Source: Notamacropus eugenii
Taxonomy: Eukaryota > Chordata > Mammalia > Diprotodontia > Macropodidae
Length of the DNA: 64,000 nucleotides
Direction of reading: 5' to 3'
Assembly (NCBI RefSeq): GCF_028372415.1
Contig: NC_092875.1
Coordinates: 184,488,522 to 184,552,521 of the forward strand
In this document: one piece after another, positions 35,108-49,669 of the stretch
Layout of the letters: the number at the start of each line of letters is the position of its first letter
Position numbering within the stretch: position 1 is the stretch's first letter
Program-made: the position numbers and the translations under genes
The notes under the pieces: model-generated
What the model saw: the letters and a program-made list of their open reading frames with translations, nothing else
Told to the model about the DNA's origin: nothing
Database searches by the model: none

Positions 35108-35385
35108 ATCTAGTGGGTCAGTAGATAGAGTGCCAGGTCTAGAATCAGGAAGACCTGAGTTCAAATCTGACCTCTGACACTTACTAGTGTATAACTCTGA
35201 GCAAGTCACATCATTTTTTTTTGCCTCAGTCTCCTCACCTGTAAAATTGGGATAATAAAAGCATCTGCCTCCCAAGGTAGTTGTGAAGATCAAAAGAAAT
35301 AATAATGGTAAGGTCCTTAGCACAGTGCCTGGCATATAGTAAGCACCGTATACATATTTACCATTATTACTGTTATTTGGCCTTT
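35108..35385 (+). mobile_element. CORE-SINE with L2-derived tail, full length
   Basis: tRNA-like head (GGTCAGTAGATAGAGTGCC, GACCTGAGTTCAAATCTGAC), CORE region (CCTCAGTCTCCTCACCTG, CCAAGGTAGTTGTGAAG) and an L2-like 3' end (TAGCACAGTGCCTGGCATAT, AGTAAGCACC). It is among the best preserved of this type here. A T-run at about 35213-35221 is an insertion. Confidence 0.85.
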
Positions 35386-35629
35386 TCTCCCAAAATATGG
35401 AGAGTTGCATGAAGTAGATACGTAATCAATGTTTGTTGACTTGGATAAAGTTGGCTTCTATCAATTGACTCTTTTCCACTTTTAAGGCACAAGTTAAATG
35501 TCATTTTCTCCTTGAAGTCTTCCATTATTCCTGTGGTACCTCTCTTCCTTCTCATTTGGAAGTGATTTCTCCTCGGATCACATAACATATTGTAATCCCT
35601 TTATACACTTTCAAATATACATATATATG

Positions 35630-35653
35630 CATGTATGTATGCATACATACATG
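35630..35653. repeat. Perfect 24-bp palindrome
   Basis: The half-site CATGTATGTATG is followed without a gap by its exact reverse complement. It ends three bases into the left target duplication of the neighbouring SINE. Confidence 0.95.
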
Positions 35654-35663
35654 TTAGCTTATG

Positions 35664-35979
35664 TCTGTGTGTTTGTCCTTCGTTGCCAAAGAAGACCATG
35701 ACATCAGAGAAATAATGACATGACTCGCACTTGACTTTGTTTTGAGTGAGGGAGGGCTATGCAGGTCACCAGCCTCACTTCTCCTCCACAGCCATCTCAA
35801 TCTAGTGACCAGATATTCATCAGGATGACTGGAGATGACCCAGGGTGAGGCAGTTGGGGTTAAGTGACTTGCCCAAGGTCACAGAGCTAGTGAGTGTCAA
35901 GTGTCTGAGGTGAGATTTGAACTCAGGTCCTCCTGATTCTTGCACTGGTGCTCTATCCACTGTACCACCTAGCTGCCCT
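35664..35979 (-). mobile_element. CORE-type SINE, complete, with target duplication
   Basis: On + strand text: TTTGTCCTTCGTTGCCAAAG, GAGTGAGGGAGGGC, GCAGGTCACCAGCCTCAC, GGGTTAAGTGACTTGCCC, GATTTGAACTCAGGTCC, and the antisense head CTCTATCCACTGTACCACC and TAGCTGCCC. It is flanked by ATGTTAGC at 35651-35658 and 35980-35987. It serves as the reference copy for the fragments at 6128 and 11098. Confidence 0.9.
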
Positions 35980-35989
35980 ATGTTAGCAT

Positions 35990-36885
35990 ATATGCATATA
36001 TTATAGCATATATTACATGTGTATATGCAAGTAAGTAGGGATGCTCTTCAGTTGTGCCTATAGAAATATTATATTTTGACTGACAAAGTCAGTTAAAAAT
36101 ATTTTTGTTTTTAAAAAGTCAAGAACCAAGCCAGATAGTGTGTAGAGACACAGACTTTATCTTTCATCTTCATCAAATCATCATTTACAGGGATACTCCA
36201 TTTACCCAAAGGGTAACCTTCTATCACTTTCAGCCATACAGGACACAATTCGTGAAGTTAAAAAGGATTTTCTTAATGTCCTTTAAATACTAAAATAGTT
36301 ATCACAAAAATGCAATAAAATTCCTATATTTTACTACCCAGAAGGATCCCTCAATCTATTCATAGCTTGAATAGCTTATTAACTCATTATTTACTAACAG
36401 TTTTAATGGTACTGATTATGTGATTGTTCAGACTACAGTAGACTAGTAAGGGAAGGGCTTAGGCTAGAGTCAGGTACAAAAAGCAGAAATAACAAATGGT
36501 ATGGTATAACACAATATAAAGGAGATAGAAAAATACTGAGTTACAATATGGTGAGACAATTGATGATCATGATAATAACCTTGAGCTACGAAGAGTTTAA
36601 ATCATTCTGTTTTAGGAAGCTTGGTAAGACTATAATGCAATTTATAGCTTTTCATAAAAAAACAGGTAAAATTAGTATTTAAAGAATAAACTTTATGTAT
36701 TTGGTAAATTCATCTATGTGCAACATTTCAAAGTGCCAAAAAAAGTGAGGAATTATAGAATGAACCACATGCCACTTTCCATTCTCAACTCCAATGTACA
36801 CATGCCACTGGCTGCTTCTCATTCTCTTCCTCTAGCACTGAATACTAATCTACAGACCACCACTGCTTAAATTCAAGTTGATATC
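35990..36885. other. No recognisable gene or repeat
   Basis: Intronic AT-rich sequence; nothing assignable. Confidence 0.4.
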
Positions 36886-36889
36886 AAAG

Positions 36890-37070
36890 GTATAGATACA
36901 AACTCTTCTTTTGTCATTCACTAAGCCTGGGGCAGGCCACTGGACTTTTTTAAACCTCATTTTTTAATCTATAAAATGGTTATTATAATTTTTGTAATCT
37001 CATTCTCAAGAAAATGTGAGACCAGATACAATAATGAATGTATATAAAAAACTCTGCAAACCTTAAATTA
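36890..37070 (+). repeat. MIR/CORE-SINE, sense, diverged
   Basis: TAAGCCTGGGGCAGGCCAC, TTTTTTAATCTATAAAATGG and ACTCTGCAAACCTTAAATT. Confidence 0.55.
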
Positions 37071-38480
37071 TATGTGTGTATGCATATACATCAATATGAA
37101 TATGCATATATATACATGTACACATTTATATATGTGTATGCTAATTTTTAAAAAGAAAAACTAGGCCAATTCTAGAGAGGAATGCGGATAGAATATGATT
37201 TATCTAATTTGGCCAATTATTTATCAAACAGAAGATGAAGTTGAAAGATTTAGAGAATAAAATATGACTAGAGTATATCATAAGAAGTTTTTAAAATAAT
37301 GTCTTTTCAAACTGCAAGGAACCTTAAAATAGAAATGGTCTGGCTCATTAATTCCAAAGCTAATGAGGTACTCATTACTCCATGTTGTAGGATGCTTCAT
37401 GATAAGTTTTCAAGAGTACAAATGGAATCCCAGAGGTCAAAAGGTTTAGAAATATTTGGATTGTAACCCCAAGTGAAGAGAAATGGAAGAGGAGAGAAGG
37501 ATTTACACTTAAACAATAAACTGTAATAGGTAACTTTTAAGAAATAAGATGGTCAGAAATGATAAAATATAGAATCATGGATAAATAAATGTAAGAAGTT
37601 ATGGTAAGGGGACTGGGTAAAAATAATAGAGAGAAGAGAAATTAAAGAAGGTAAGCTAAGAAGATTCAGTTTTAATTAATTTTATGTTATCATTTTGAAG
37701 GAAGAAGAGAAAGTAACCAAAAGAAATGGAAAATTGTTAAAAGCTAAGATGAACATGGAAGTTGCAATTGTTTTCAAGAATTATTTTTAAAAGTTATCCA
37801 TGACTGCACTAAAAAAATTATCTAGATGAATACAATATACAGCAAAATACATTAAGTTATTAAGAAAAAAGAGGAAAGCCAGGATGAGGATGTTATTTTC
37901 CTAAACATGTGGAATATTTAAAGAATGGGGAACTCAAGTGGAAGAAAATTTTTCTCTTATATAACTTGTGTTTGAGTTCCAGCAAGATGGAAAAATGGTT
38001 GGTCATGACTGATCCAATACACCTTTCACCAGCTCAAAAGGTTGACAGATTAGTCAATAAAATAAAAAAACAACCACCACAGAAAGGAAAGAAACTTTCA
38101 TAGGAAAAATCCAGATAGGAAATCTAACAGAAAAATAAAGGAATGAGTAAGTATATTAAGTCTTATTTCAAGTAGGTTCAAAGTACACCAATGAAAGTTA
38201 ATCTTGCCTTCCAGTTACTTGTTCCTGTTTTATAGCTGTGCTTATAGAAGGAGCAGAGAATGACAACACTGACACATCAAACTTTTCAACTTTTGGTTGC
38301 TAATTCACCTTTAAGGTGAATCTCATAGCAGGATTTAATAGGGGCTGCTTTTACTCTTTCCATCTTAGGTATATTTTCACATTTATGCTCAGGTAAGGAA
38401 ACATACATTTCACCATGAAGAACTAGGACATAAAGAATAAAAGTTAACTTCAAATAATGATAATAACAATAACAATGGAA
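37071..38480. other. No recognisable gene; AT/CA-rich start
   Basis: 37075-37142 is a TATG/CATA-rich stretch. The remaining 1.3 kb is AT-rich intron without assignable repeats. Confidence 0.45.
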
Positions 38481-38494
38481 GTAGCAGCCTTTAT

Positions 38495-38735
38495 CAAGCA
38501 CTTCAAAGTTTACAAAGCACTTTAAAAATAGTATCTCATTTTTTCACCCTCACAATAACCCTGGGAATATGGCTGGTATTATTAGCTACATTTTACAAAT
38601 GAGGAAGCTGAAGCACATCTAGGTTAAGAGACTGATTCAGAGTCACACAGCTAGTTAGTCTCTGAGCCTGGATTTGAATTCAAATCTTCCTGACTTCAGG
38701 TCCAGAACTCTAGCTGTTTCACCACCAATCAATGC
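38495..38735 (-). repeat. MIR/CORE-SINE, antisense, near full length
   Basis: CAAAGTTTACAAAGCACTTT, CACCCTCACAATAACCCTGG, CATTTTACAAATGAGGAAGC, GAGTCACACAGCTAG, GGATTTGAATTCAAATC and TTCAGGTCCAGAACTC. Confidence 0.8.
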
Positions 38736-38794
38736 TCTAAAAATAACTTCCATATGCATGACAGTCAACTAGGCACTAAGTGGAATTCAAAAAC

Positions 38795-39050
38795 ATTTAT
38801 GTAGCATTTATTAATAAATTTCTATTGAGAAACTTTTATATACTAGACATTGGGGGTGCAAAAATAAATTATATATATACATGCATATACATATGTATAC
38901 ACATTTACATATACCTATATATATACATTTTATATATATGTGTATATATAATATATATACATATAGGTATATGTATGTACACACACACACACACACACAC
39001 ACACCCTGCCCTTAGAGAAATTACATTCTACTAGAATGAAACTCCAATTC
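38795..39050 (-). repeat. L2 3' end (antisense) split by a TA/CA microsatellite
   Basis: Left part: AACATTTATGTAGCATTTATT, TACTAGACATTGGGGGTGC. Right part: CCTGCCCTTAGAGAAATTAC, ATTCTACTAGAATG. These blocks are normally adjacent in L2. Here about 135 bases of AT- and CA-rich repeat (38867-39004) have expanded between them. Confidence 0.75.
38907..38974. repeat. AT-rich inverted repeat, possible cruciform
   Basis: Arms ACATATACCTATAT (38907-38920) and ATATAGGTATATGT (38961-38974) are perfectly complementary over 14 bases around a 40-base AT-only-like loop. Confidence 0.85.
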
Positions 39051-40025
39051 TCTTATGTGTTCTCTTCAACTAACCTATATGGGTCTCAGTTTATTTATCT
39101 ACAAAATGGGAGAGTTGGATCTGTAAGGTTCATGCCAGCTCTAACAGGCTACAAAACTATTAATCACTCTAACTAGTCATTGTTCCCTCAAACTTCCTTA
39201 TTATTTGAAACAACATTTTCTGGAGGGAAATGTAGCAATATAAGTAAAAGCAAAGTATATGAAAAATGAAATATCAAAAAGTAGTGTGAAAGGGGACATG
39301 TCCCAGTTGCTGGGATATCAGGAAAGGTCTCCACCCTACCATTTCAATCTCACCTTCTACAATTCCCTTACTTGGACTCTTCAACTAACCTATATGGGTC
39401 TTAGTTCCTTTATCTATACTCAGAGGTAGTATTTGACATGAACCCAGGAAGCCAAGGATTCAAAGAGGCAGAAGTGAGGGAGAGTGCATAACATGGATAG
39501 GGAAATTTGAGATAAGTGTAATATGTAGTCTTTACCCTCCAAGAGCTTTCAACTTCATTGCCCAGAGAAAACTAACACATATCATTAGTTACTACTAAGA
39601 CAATACACAACAGAATTAGAGCTAGAAGCAGTTTTAGAGGTCATCTATTCCAACAGATGAAGAAACTGAAGCCCAGGAAAAGTAAATAGCCCAAGTCCCT
39701 AAGGTGCCAGATCCGAAGATTCAAACCCAGGTTTCTGATTCCAAAGCCAATATGTTTTCCATTGATCCATACTACATCCTACAACTTGCCAAATGTCAGG
39801 TGTCAATATGTTCTTTGGGTGCTCTAAGTAGAAAGCTTCATGGTGGAAGAGTAGAATTGGAAGGATTGGATATGAAAAGGAACGGGTGAATAAGGCAGTT
39901 TGAGAGAACTATGCCTGATTGGAGTGATTAGTAGCATTGTAGTCTGGTAGAGTTAGAATGAACCTTCCAGATCCAACTCTCTCATTTTGTAGATAAAGAA
40001 ACTGAGACCTATAGGTTAGCAATAC
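39040..40025. repeat. Scattered MIR fragments
   Basis: 39040-39165 sense (ATCTACAAAATGGGAGAGTTG). 39595-39785 antisense (AACAGATGAAGAAACTGAAG, ATTCAAACCCAGGTTTCTG). 39935-40025 antisense (CATTTTGTAGATAAAGAAAC). 39170-39590 holds nothing clear except that CTTCAACTAACCTATATGGGTCT occurs twice (39065 and 39379). Confidence 0.5.
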
Positions 40026-40310
40026 ATAAGGGTATTGTAGGTGAGATTGAAATGGTAGGGTAGGCAGAACATATTGTTGAAAAGCCTTGAAAGCAAGGCT
40101 TTGGAATTTGGAATTTTTAATTCTGCTGGTGATGGAGACATTGAAGGTTTTTTTTAAAGCAAGGGAACAATGAAAGTGTTTAAGAAAAAGTAATTTGGTG
40201 ACAGTGTGCAGAATGAACCAGACAAAGGAGACCAATTAGGAAAGTAGTTCAATAGTCCAGGCACGAGGTAATAAGAACCTGAACAAAGTTGATGGTTATG
40301 GAAATATATT
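40025..40310 (-). mobile_element. L2 fragment, antisense
   Basis: GTTGAAAAGCCTTGAAAGC, TTTAATTCTGCTGGTGATGG, AGTTCAATAGTCCAGGCAC and GAGGTAATAAGAACCTGAA. The same region is represented at 9660-9890 in the larger L2. Confidence 0.7.
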
Positions 40311-40500
40311 ACAATTATTCATATAGTATTTCTTTAATGTGTCAAGATTTATAAAGCATATTTTCCTGTCAACTATGTAAATTAGGAAGTAGAAAAATTA
40401 TTCCCATTTTACAGATGAGGAATCTGAATCAGAGGGGTTAAACCTATCATCTCACATAGGTAGTAAGCATAAAATCTAGGACATTCACCCAAGTATATTC
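40310..40500 (-). repeat. MIR/CORE-SINE, antisense
   Basis: TATTCCCATTTTACAGATGA and GGAATCTGAATCAGAGGGG, with a worn remainder. Confidence 0.6.
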
Positions 40501-40524
40501 TAAATATAGGATAGTTTGTACCTC

Positions 40525-41170
40525 TTGCCCTGACTATAGTAAACATCTCCTGACTAGTCTTCTCTCCTGGTGTCTATCCTCTTTCCCAGTTCACCCTTCA
40601 CACAGTTGTCAAAATAATCTTCCTAAGCCTCAGCTCTGACCATGTCACTCCCCTGCTCAAAAATCTTCAATGATCCCCTATTTCCTGAGACAAAATACAA
40701 ACTCCACATTTAAGACCTTTTACAATCCATCTCAAATCTTCATACACTCTACACTCTATTCAAACCATACTACTCACTCTCCCTGCAATCAAACATTCCC
40801 TACTTCTCTTCCATTCACTTGCAAAATGCAAAATGCAAAAAACTATCTTTCCTCCCACAAGGGACTTGGAATCCTGATCTTCAAGGTTCAGTTCAAGAGT
40901 TAGTCCCTCTGGAAAGCCTGCTCTGATTTCCTGCCTTTTATGAATGTCTTCTCCATTCTCAATTTTTCCTCTGCCCATTTCATCTTTCCCTTCCCCCTCT
41001 CACTGCCTACTTTTTGCACGGGTCATCATAGCACAATATAAGCTCTTTGAGGTCAGGGACTTTTTCCTTTCTGTCTTTCTGTCTCCAGTACCTAGACTAT
41101 TGCTTTGCATATACTAATTTCAATACTTGCAGTTAATAAGTACTTGATAAATGTCTACTGAATTAATAAA
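40525..41170 (+). mobile_element. L2 3' end, sense, long
   Basis: CTGACCATGTCACTCCCCTG, CTCAAAAATCTTCAATGATC, GAGACAAAATACAAACTCC, ATAAGCTCTTTGAGGTCAGG, CCAGTACCTAGAC and GTACTTGATAAATGTC follow the L2 3' order for over 600 bases, running down to about 800 bases short of the exon at 41974. Confidence 0.75.
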
Positions 41171-41649
41171 TCATTATTGCAATGAATTAACTTGAAATAG
41201 ATGAATTCAGCCTTTTTTCACCCCCAACCTGGAAAAAAAAAATCAGGAGGAAAAGAGTTTGTACTTTTCAGAAAAGGTCAAATTTTCCCTTGAACACCCT
41301 GAGTGAAGAGTAGTGTTACCCAGGGATGTACCCAATGCGGCAGCTTTCACCTCTTCCCTTATGGTCAATGATCTAGGCTACCACAGCTTAATGAGTCTAA
41401 TAAGGGAAAGCAAGTGCAGAGAAACAACCCAGAACACCTTCAACAAGGACAGTATTGTTTATTGAGATAATAGTGTGTGAACACACATAAAGAACACGGT
41501 AAGTATATTTGGCAGGGAGAGATGTACACTGCTGACTGGGCATCTTTTCCTTGGAATTTTATTTTTCCCCTCCAGGGGACAAGCCTGTGGCTTCCTATCT
41601 CTGCTGACAGCTGAGGATCAGGATAGGGGTGGGGGTCAGTAGAGGATAC

Positions 41650-44685
<3,036 letters not shown>

Positions 44686-44689
44686 TAAT

Positions 44690-44935
44690 AACAATAATTA
44701 TGATTATGTTAATTAATTCACACTTTTATAGTACCTTATGATTTATAAAGTATTTTATTCACAAAAGCTCTAAAATACAGGTAGGACATGTATTATATCC
44801 ATTTTACAGATGAAAAAATTGAAGCTTAGAGAGAATGCTCAAATAATTCACTGAAGATCAGACAACTATTAAGTGGCAGAAACAAAACTCAAGCCCAAGT
44901 CTCAGATCTTCTGATACCAGGTCCACACATATTCA
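44690..44935 (-). repeat. MIR/CORE-SINE, antisense
   Basis: TTATAGTACCTTATGATTTA, ATCCATTTTACAGATGAAAA, AAACAAAACTCAAGCCCAAG and CTTCTGATACCAGGTCC. Confidence 0.7.
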
Positions 44936-44939
44936 AGTG

Positions 44940-45702
44940 TGATTTTTAATATATTAGATTAGAAGTAGCACCATAGCAAGAATAAGGTATGCTCCCTTTT
45001 GCCTTTAACTTCAGATCTTACTAGCACCCAGCCACCTATATCCATAAATAAAGAACATCACCAAAATACTGTAATTTCCAATATTCCCCCACAGTTAAGG
45101 AAGAAAGAAGAAATTTTACATACTTTGCATACTTTTGGTTTTATTTATATGCAAACCTCCCCACGTTAGTTTTAACAGACCATATAGTTACTGTTCAACC
45201 TCAGGAAAGGTATATGAATCATAAGAATAAATCTTTATTGTTCTAAGAAATTAACTTCATTTTTGCCCAAAATAATGTAGATCAAAAATCACTTAAAGTG
45301 ATTCTTTTTCAGAAGTTGAAATGTGTACAAAAGATGTCCTGTTTTTCAACAGAAGAGTATGTTCTCACTGTTATTAGGAAGTGTCATTGTGTTCTCATTT
45401 AGTAATGAGCACCATTGACATTTAGCTTGTAAAGAACCACATTGCCTCATGAAGACATTCACTCACTTCTGTACACCATAAACCCAGCTAAGAGGTAGAT
45501 TTTGCTGCTGCTTATCTGAACTATCCAGTCAGAGAACATATGGGTCTACATAATTGAAACAAATATGACTGAAATAAAAGTCTGGTACAGGAAAAAAAGG
45601 AAGAACATAAAGTAGTACTTGCATTCAAAGTTCTCTCCTAAAAGTCAAAAGAGATCAGAATTGCTATCCTAGTGACCTTTGTTTCATAATCTAGTTCTTT
45701 CT
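44940..45702. other. No recognisable gene or repeat
   Basis: AT-rich intron; nothing assignable. Confidence 0.4.
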
Positions 45703-45709
45703 TGTGTGT

Positions 45710-45757
<48 letters not shown>

Positions 45758-45767
45758 CTGTGTGTAT
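45703..45767 (+). repeat. (GT)n microsatellite
   Basis: A GT dinucleotide run with two A/C interruptions. The polyhistidine/threonine open frame antisense to it is an artefact. Confidence 0.97.
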
Positions 45768-45769
45768 GG

Positions 45770-46800
45770 GAGGGAGGTTAGATGGAGAGAATTAACAGTG
45801 TCCAGCATTGAAAAGTGGAAGAAAATCATCCAGTGTCATAAAAGTTTATCCTTATTGGTGTCCTTATTTTCTTCAGTATAAGAAGGTCTTGACATATTCA
45901 TCTTCTCTAGAAGGATGAAATTTGTTCTAGTTCCAGAGGTTATCTAAGGATAGTTATTTATGACCACTACTAGCCTCTTCCTTCCTGTTAGGGCTAGAGG
46001 CCAATGACAGTCAGAAATGGCTCACCCTGGTTAACTGCAAGAATATCAGTTCCCAGTAAGGTGGAAACCAAAGGAAATCTTTCCTGACTATTGATCCTTG
46101 CTAAGTTAAGAAAGAAGGCCCTTATTCCTCTACTGAGTTCATGATTTGAAGAAGTAGCATTAAAGAATGTGACATTTTTTTACTTTAGCAGCTTTTGCAG
46201 GTTCTAGGTAAAATTGTGAAGTAAATCTTCGAAGTTTCTTTTTTGTCAATTCTTTCCATTCTCTTTTCAATGCTCCCCTCCACCTCAAACTAGTGGAACC
46301 CCATCCTAAATCCTCCTTGGCTGCCTATAGTTGTAAAATCATGAAGCCACATAATTTTAAAGTTGAAAGGGACCACTGAATCCTACCCATGCCTTAAAAA
46401 TATTCCCCACTAAGACATACTCAAGAAGTAAACAACTAGCCTTGGCATCAGGTGGTAGGTTGCCTCACAAAGACAACTCTGTTCTTTTCTCTAATAAGAA
46501 AAGATCCACACCTGGGGAACTGAGGAGGTATTGGAAGAGGGCATGAGACTATGATTTAATAGCCTTGCAATTACCTTAAACTCTTTTATTTATTTGATAT
46601 ATGAGCTCCAGTTCTTCAAGATCCATGGAGTGGTTATCAAGGGTTTACACAACAAAAAGTCATTTTAATAAGACATTTTCTTAGTTTCATTTTGTCCTAT
46701 GATATCAGCAAGCAGCATTTTAAGCACCCATTGTATGCTGTGCTATGTGCTGCTTGGTAGGGCTACAAAGATAAAAAAAAATCCCTATTCTCTAGGAGTT
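45770..46800. repeat. Mostly unassigned; L3-like and L2 fragments, antisense
   Basis: 46335-46490 resembles the antisense CR1/L3 3' end (TTTTAAAGTTGAAAGGGACC, then a worn remainder). 46690-46805 is the antisense L2 3' end (AAGCACCCATTGTATGCTG, GGTAGGGCTACAAAGATAAA, TCTCTAGGAGTTTAC). Confidence 0.5.
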
Positions 46801-47034
46801 TACTTTCTATTACTTCACCTCTAATCTTTCTTCTTTCTTTTTTAGCATCAGAACCAAATTTTAGCACAGGCTGTCATCTTGAATTTTTAGTTTTTAATAC
46901 AAAAAAGAAGAAAAATATTACTATTAACATGAAGAAAAGATGATCCTTCCCCATGAATATTTTGGGAAAAGGAAAACTGGATCTTCTATTTCTTTGGGGA
47001 GGGGGGCACTTCCACAGAGGAAATGCCCTCTACC

Positions 47035-47215
47035 AATGCAGTTATACAATTTCTTTGCAATTTAAGATTCACCCTGGGGCACTGAGAGGTTAAGTGACTT
47101 ACCCACAGCTAGAATATGTCAGAGGTAGGACTTCTCCAATGGTCTTCCTGACATTGGCATTCTGTCTCTGGTATTGGCTCTCTATCCACTTACTCTACAC
47201 CACCTCTCCCGCTAA
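47035..47215 (-). repeat. SINE fragment of the 53045-type family, antisense
   Basis: CACCCTGGGGCACTGAGAGG, TTAAGTGACTTACCCACAGC, AGAATATGTCAGAGGTAGGA and CTCTATCCACTTACTCTACA. Compare 53045-53260 and 59960-60090. Confidence 0.65.
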
Positions 47216-47529
47216 TGACTTTTTAACACAGTTGCTTGCCGTGCCATTATATAATCAGCTCACACTGTATGTAAAACCATTTCAGAATCATCCAAAACAA
47301 ATAAAAATGAAATGGATTAAATGACTAAATACTCCTGAAACTTTCGATCTAGGCATTATTGAATTCTTTTTAAAGCCTGTTATATTGGTTTAAAGAAAAA
47401 AAAAGTTGTGAACAATTCAGCTCATTAAATAGAATGGCCACAGTTTGAGACAGGCTAAACATTTAAATTCTAATTGTTTGCCCATATATCCACAGAATAA
47501 AATTTCCAAGGATGGTGTATGCTTGGATT

Positions 47530-48080
47530 ATTTAGCCTGTGGAGAGCAAGAGGTAGTGTGGCCTAATAAATGAATGAAGCAAAGAACTAGGTACCAACAG
47601 AGCAGGACTGTAGTTGTAGTTTTGCTATTAACTAGCTGTGATCTTGGGAAAATTGTTTTCCATGTGTCAGTTTCCTCATCTGTGAAAACAAAGAATTAAC
47701 CAGGTAATCACTATGATGCCTTACCATTAAAAACATCTTTAAATAAATCTCACTATCCATGAAAGTGCATTTGTGCTTCTGACAGGCTCTAGTTATAGTT
47801 GACTTTATGATAGTCCTATAAATAGCATCTACCATATAAATATTCCCAATTGTAACTAGAATTTAAATTATCTAAATCATGTGTCAGAAATTTTGAAATG
47901 CTTCTTGCTATAGGGAGACAAATAAAATGTAAAGACCTGAAGATCTCCCTGGATGTATTCAGGCAAAATCTAGATGATCAATTGTCAGAAATATTGTAAA
48001 GGAAATTCCTTTTTAAGGCAGATTGGATAGCCTTTGAGGTCCCTTCCATCTCTAAAGTCTGATGATTTTGTGTATTCATA
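47530..48080 (+). repeat. MIR (sense) and CR1/L3 3' end (sense)
   Basis: 47530-47720: GCTATTAACTAGCTGTGATC, GTCAGTTTCCTCATCTGTG. 47930-48080: AAATCTAGATGATCAATTGTC, AGAAATATTGTAAAGGAAAT, ATAGCCTTTGAGGTCCCTTC, CATCTCTAAAGTCTGATGAT, the CR1/L3 terminal block. Confidence 0.65.
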
Positions 48081-48224
48081 GGTGCATTAGTATACATGCA
48101 ATATTTTTTAAACAATCTTAATAGAAGAAAAATCCATACTATTCACGGATAGCCACAACTAGGATAGAGCCAATTGGAACATTGTGCCAGAATGTCCATA
48201 TTTAAAGAATTTAAAGAATATGCT

Positions 48225-48430
48225 GAAAGAACTTTGAACCATAGGATCATGATATAAAGCTGTAAGGAACCTCAAAGACTATGTTATCCAACCCTCCCTG
48301 GCATTGTAGAAACAAATGAGTTTAGCACCACATTAGAATAATTAATTGACATAGGAAGCTACCCACTGCCTCCCCATGGGTGCATTCCAGGTGAATTCCT
48401 CCCTTGAGTAGCTCTTCCTTGCTCTACTCA
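48225..48430 (-). repeat. CR1/L3 3' end, antisense, degraded
   Basis: CATAGGATCATGATATAAAGC, TGTAAGGAACCTCAAAGAC, GAAGCTACCCACTGCC and TGGGTGCATTCCA are the reverse of the copy at 60185. It lies 150 bases from the sense copy ending at 48080. Confidence 0.55.
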
Positions 48431-48869
48431 ACACTTCCTTTGCTGGACGCAGTCTCCCTGACTCTCTCCTACATCACTCTCCCCTACTGAATAAAAGATG
48501 AGTTTTAAGTCACTTGCCTATCCTATGTTTTGTGTCCCTTGTTCCAGGTGCAAAAATTGCTAGTTATAGCTCTGTAGTGAGTTGTAAGAGGAAACGAGTC
48601 ATTGTTTTTCTCATCCTGTTGCATAATCCATTTAAATTATCCATGTAGATAAATGTATGTATACCAGATGCTGAAGTACAACTAAATTGAAATGTATCCT
48701 TTTTAAATTTTAAATAGAATAGTTAGCAACAGGGTATTTATTACATAATATAACTATAAATTAAAGGGGCTTTGGTTTGGTTTTCTTTCTTACAAAATCT
48801 GCCTCAAAGAAAGTGCAAACTCTGGATCAAAACAAACATGAGTGAAATGTATATGTATTTTGCACTTGA

Positions 48870-49065
48870 TGTAGTACATTGTAGAAACAGCATGACATAT
48901 AAATTCCAATCCTACCTCTGATGCTACCTACGTAACAATGGGGAAGTCATTTAATCTCTCCGAGCTTTAGGAAACTCCGTGGGTCTTACCTACTTGCCAT
49001 CAAGTTGCTGACCTACATTGGTAGAAGGAGTCCCATGAGTAAAGTTCTAGACACAGAGGAAATGA
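48870..49065 (+). repeat. SINE of the 53045-type family, sense
   Basis: AATTCCAATCCTACCTCTGA, AGTCATTTAATCTCTCCGAG, TTTAGGAAACTCCGTGGG, TTGCTGACCTACATTGGTAG and AAGGAGTCCC. Confidence 0.6.
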
Positions 49066-49665
49066 ATTTTCTTTATGCCTAGGATATTGCAATATTAAAC
49101 CTAATAACCATGATTAATGCCACTGAGTGCTGGGATAGATACCATTCCAAAAAAACCCTAGTCATACACCATTATCTTTGATATTTTGAGCACAAACACT
49201 TTAAAAAATAAGCTATGGAAATAGAGGATGAGGTCCAACTGCATAGACTCTTTTCCTGTGTAGGAAAGCTAGCGGATACTTCTTGAGAAATGGAAAAAAG
49301 GTAGAATCACTCCCCTAAGAAGCTGATGACATTGAAAGTTACTCAGTGCAAAACAAGGATAGAAAAATTCCTGAGAATGGCTTTATTTTTCTTACGTTAT
49401 AAAACAGGAACTGTAAAACTACATCCCTCAAGCAAAAAGTGCCTTTTTTATTTTAAAATACAATTCCATTATATTTTAAAATATTAAAAACATTTTAGCT
49501 GATGACCCCAACAAAAACAGGTAGCCAGTGGATTTGGATCTCAAGTGACAACTTGCAGACTCCTGCCTTGTGAAGTGATTAGAAACTATATACTTTGGAA
49601 CCAATCTGCTTTGTTTGTTTGTTTGTTTTTCATGAGAGCCTAAACAACCCATTTATAAGAATAAT
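49066..49665. other. No recognisable gene or repeat
   Basis: AT-rich intron. A TTTG repeat of four units at 49611-49627 is the only regular element. Confidence 0.4.
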
Positions 49666-49669
49666 TGTT

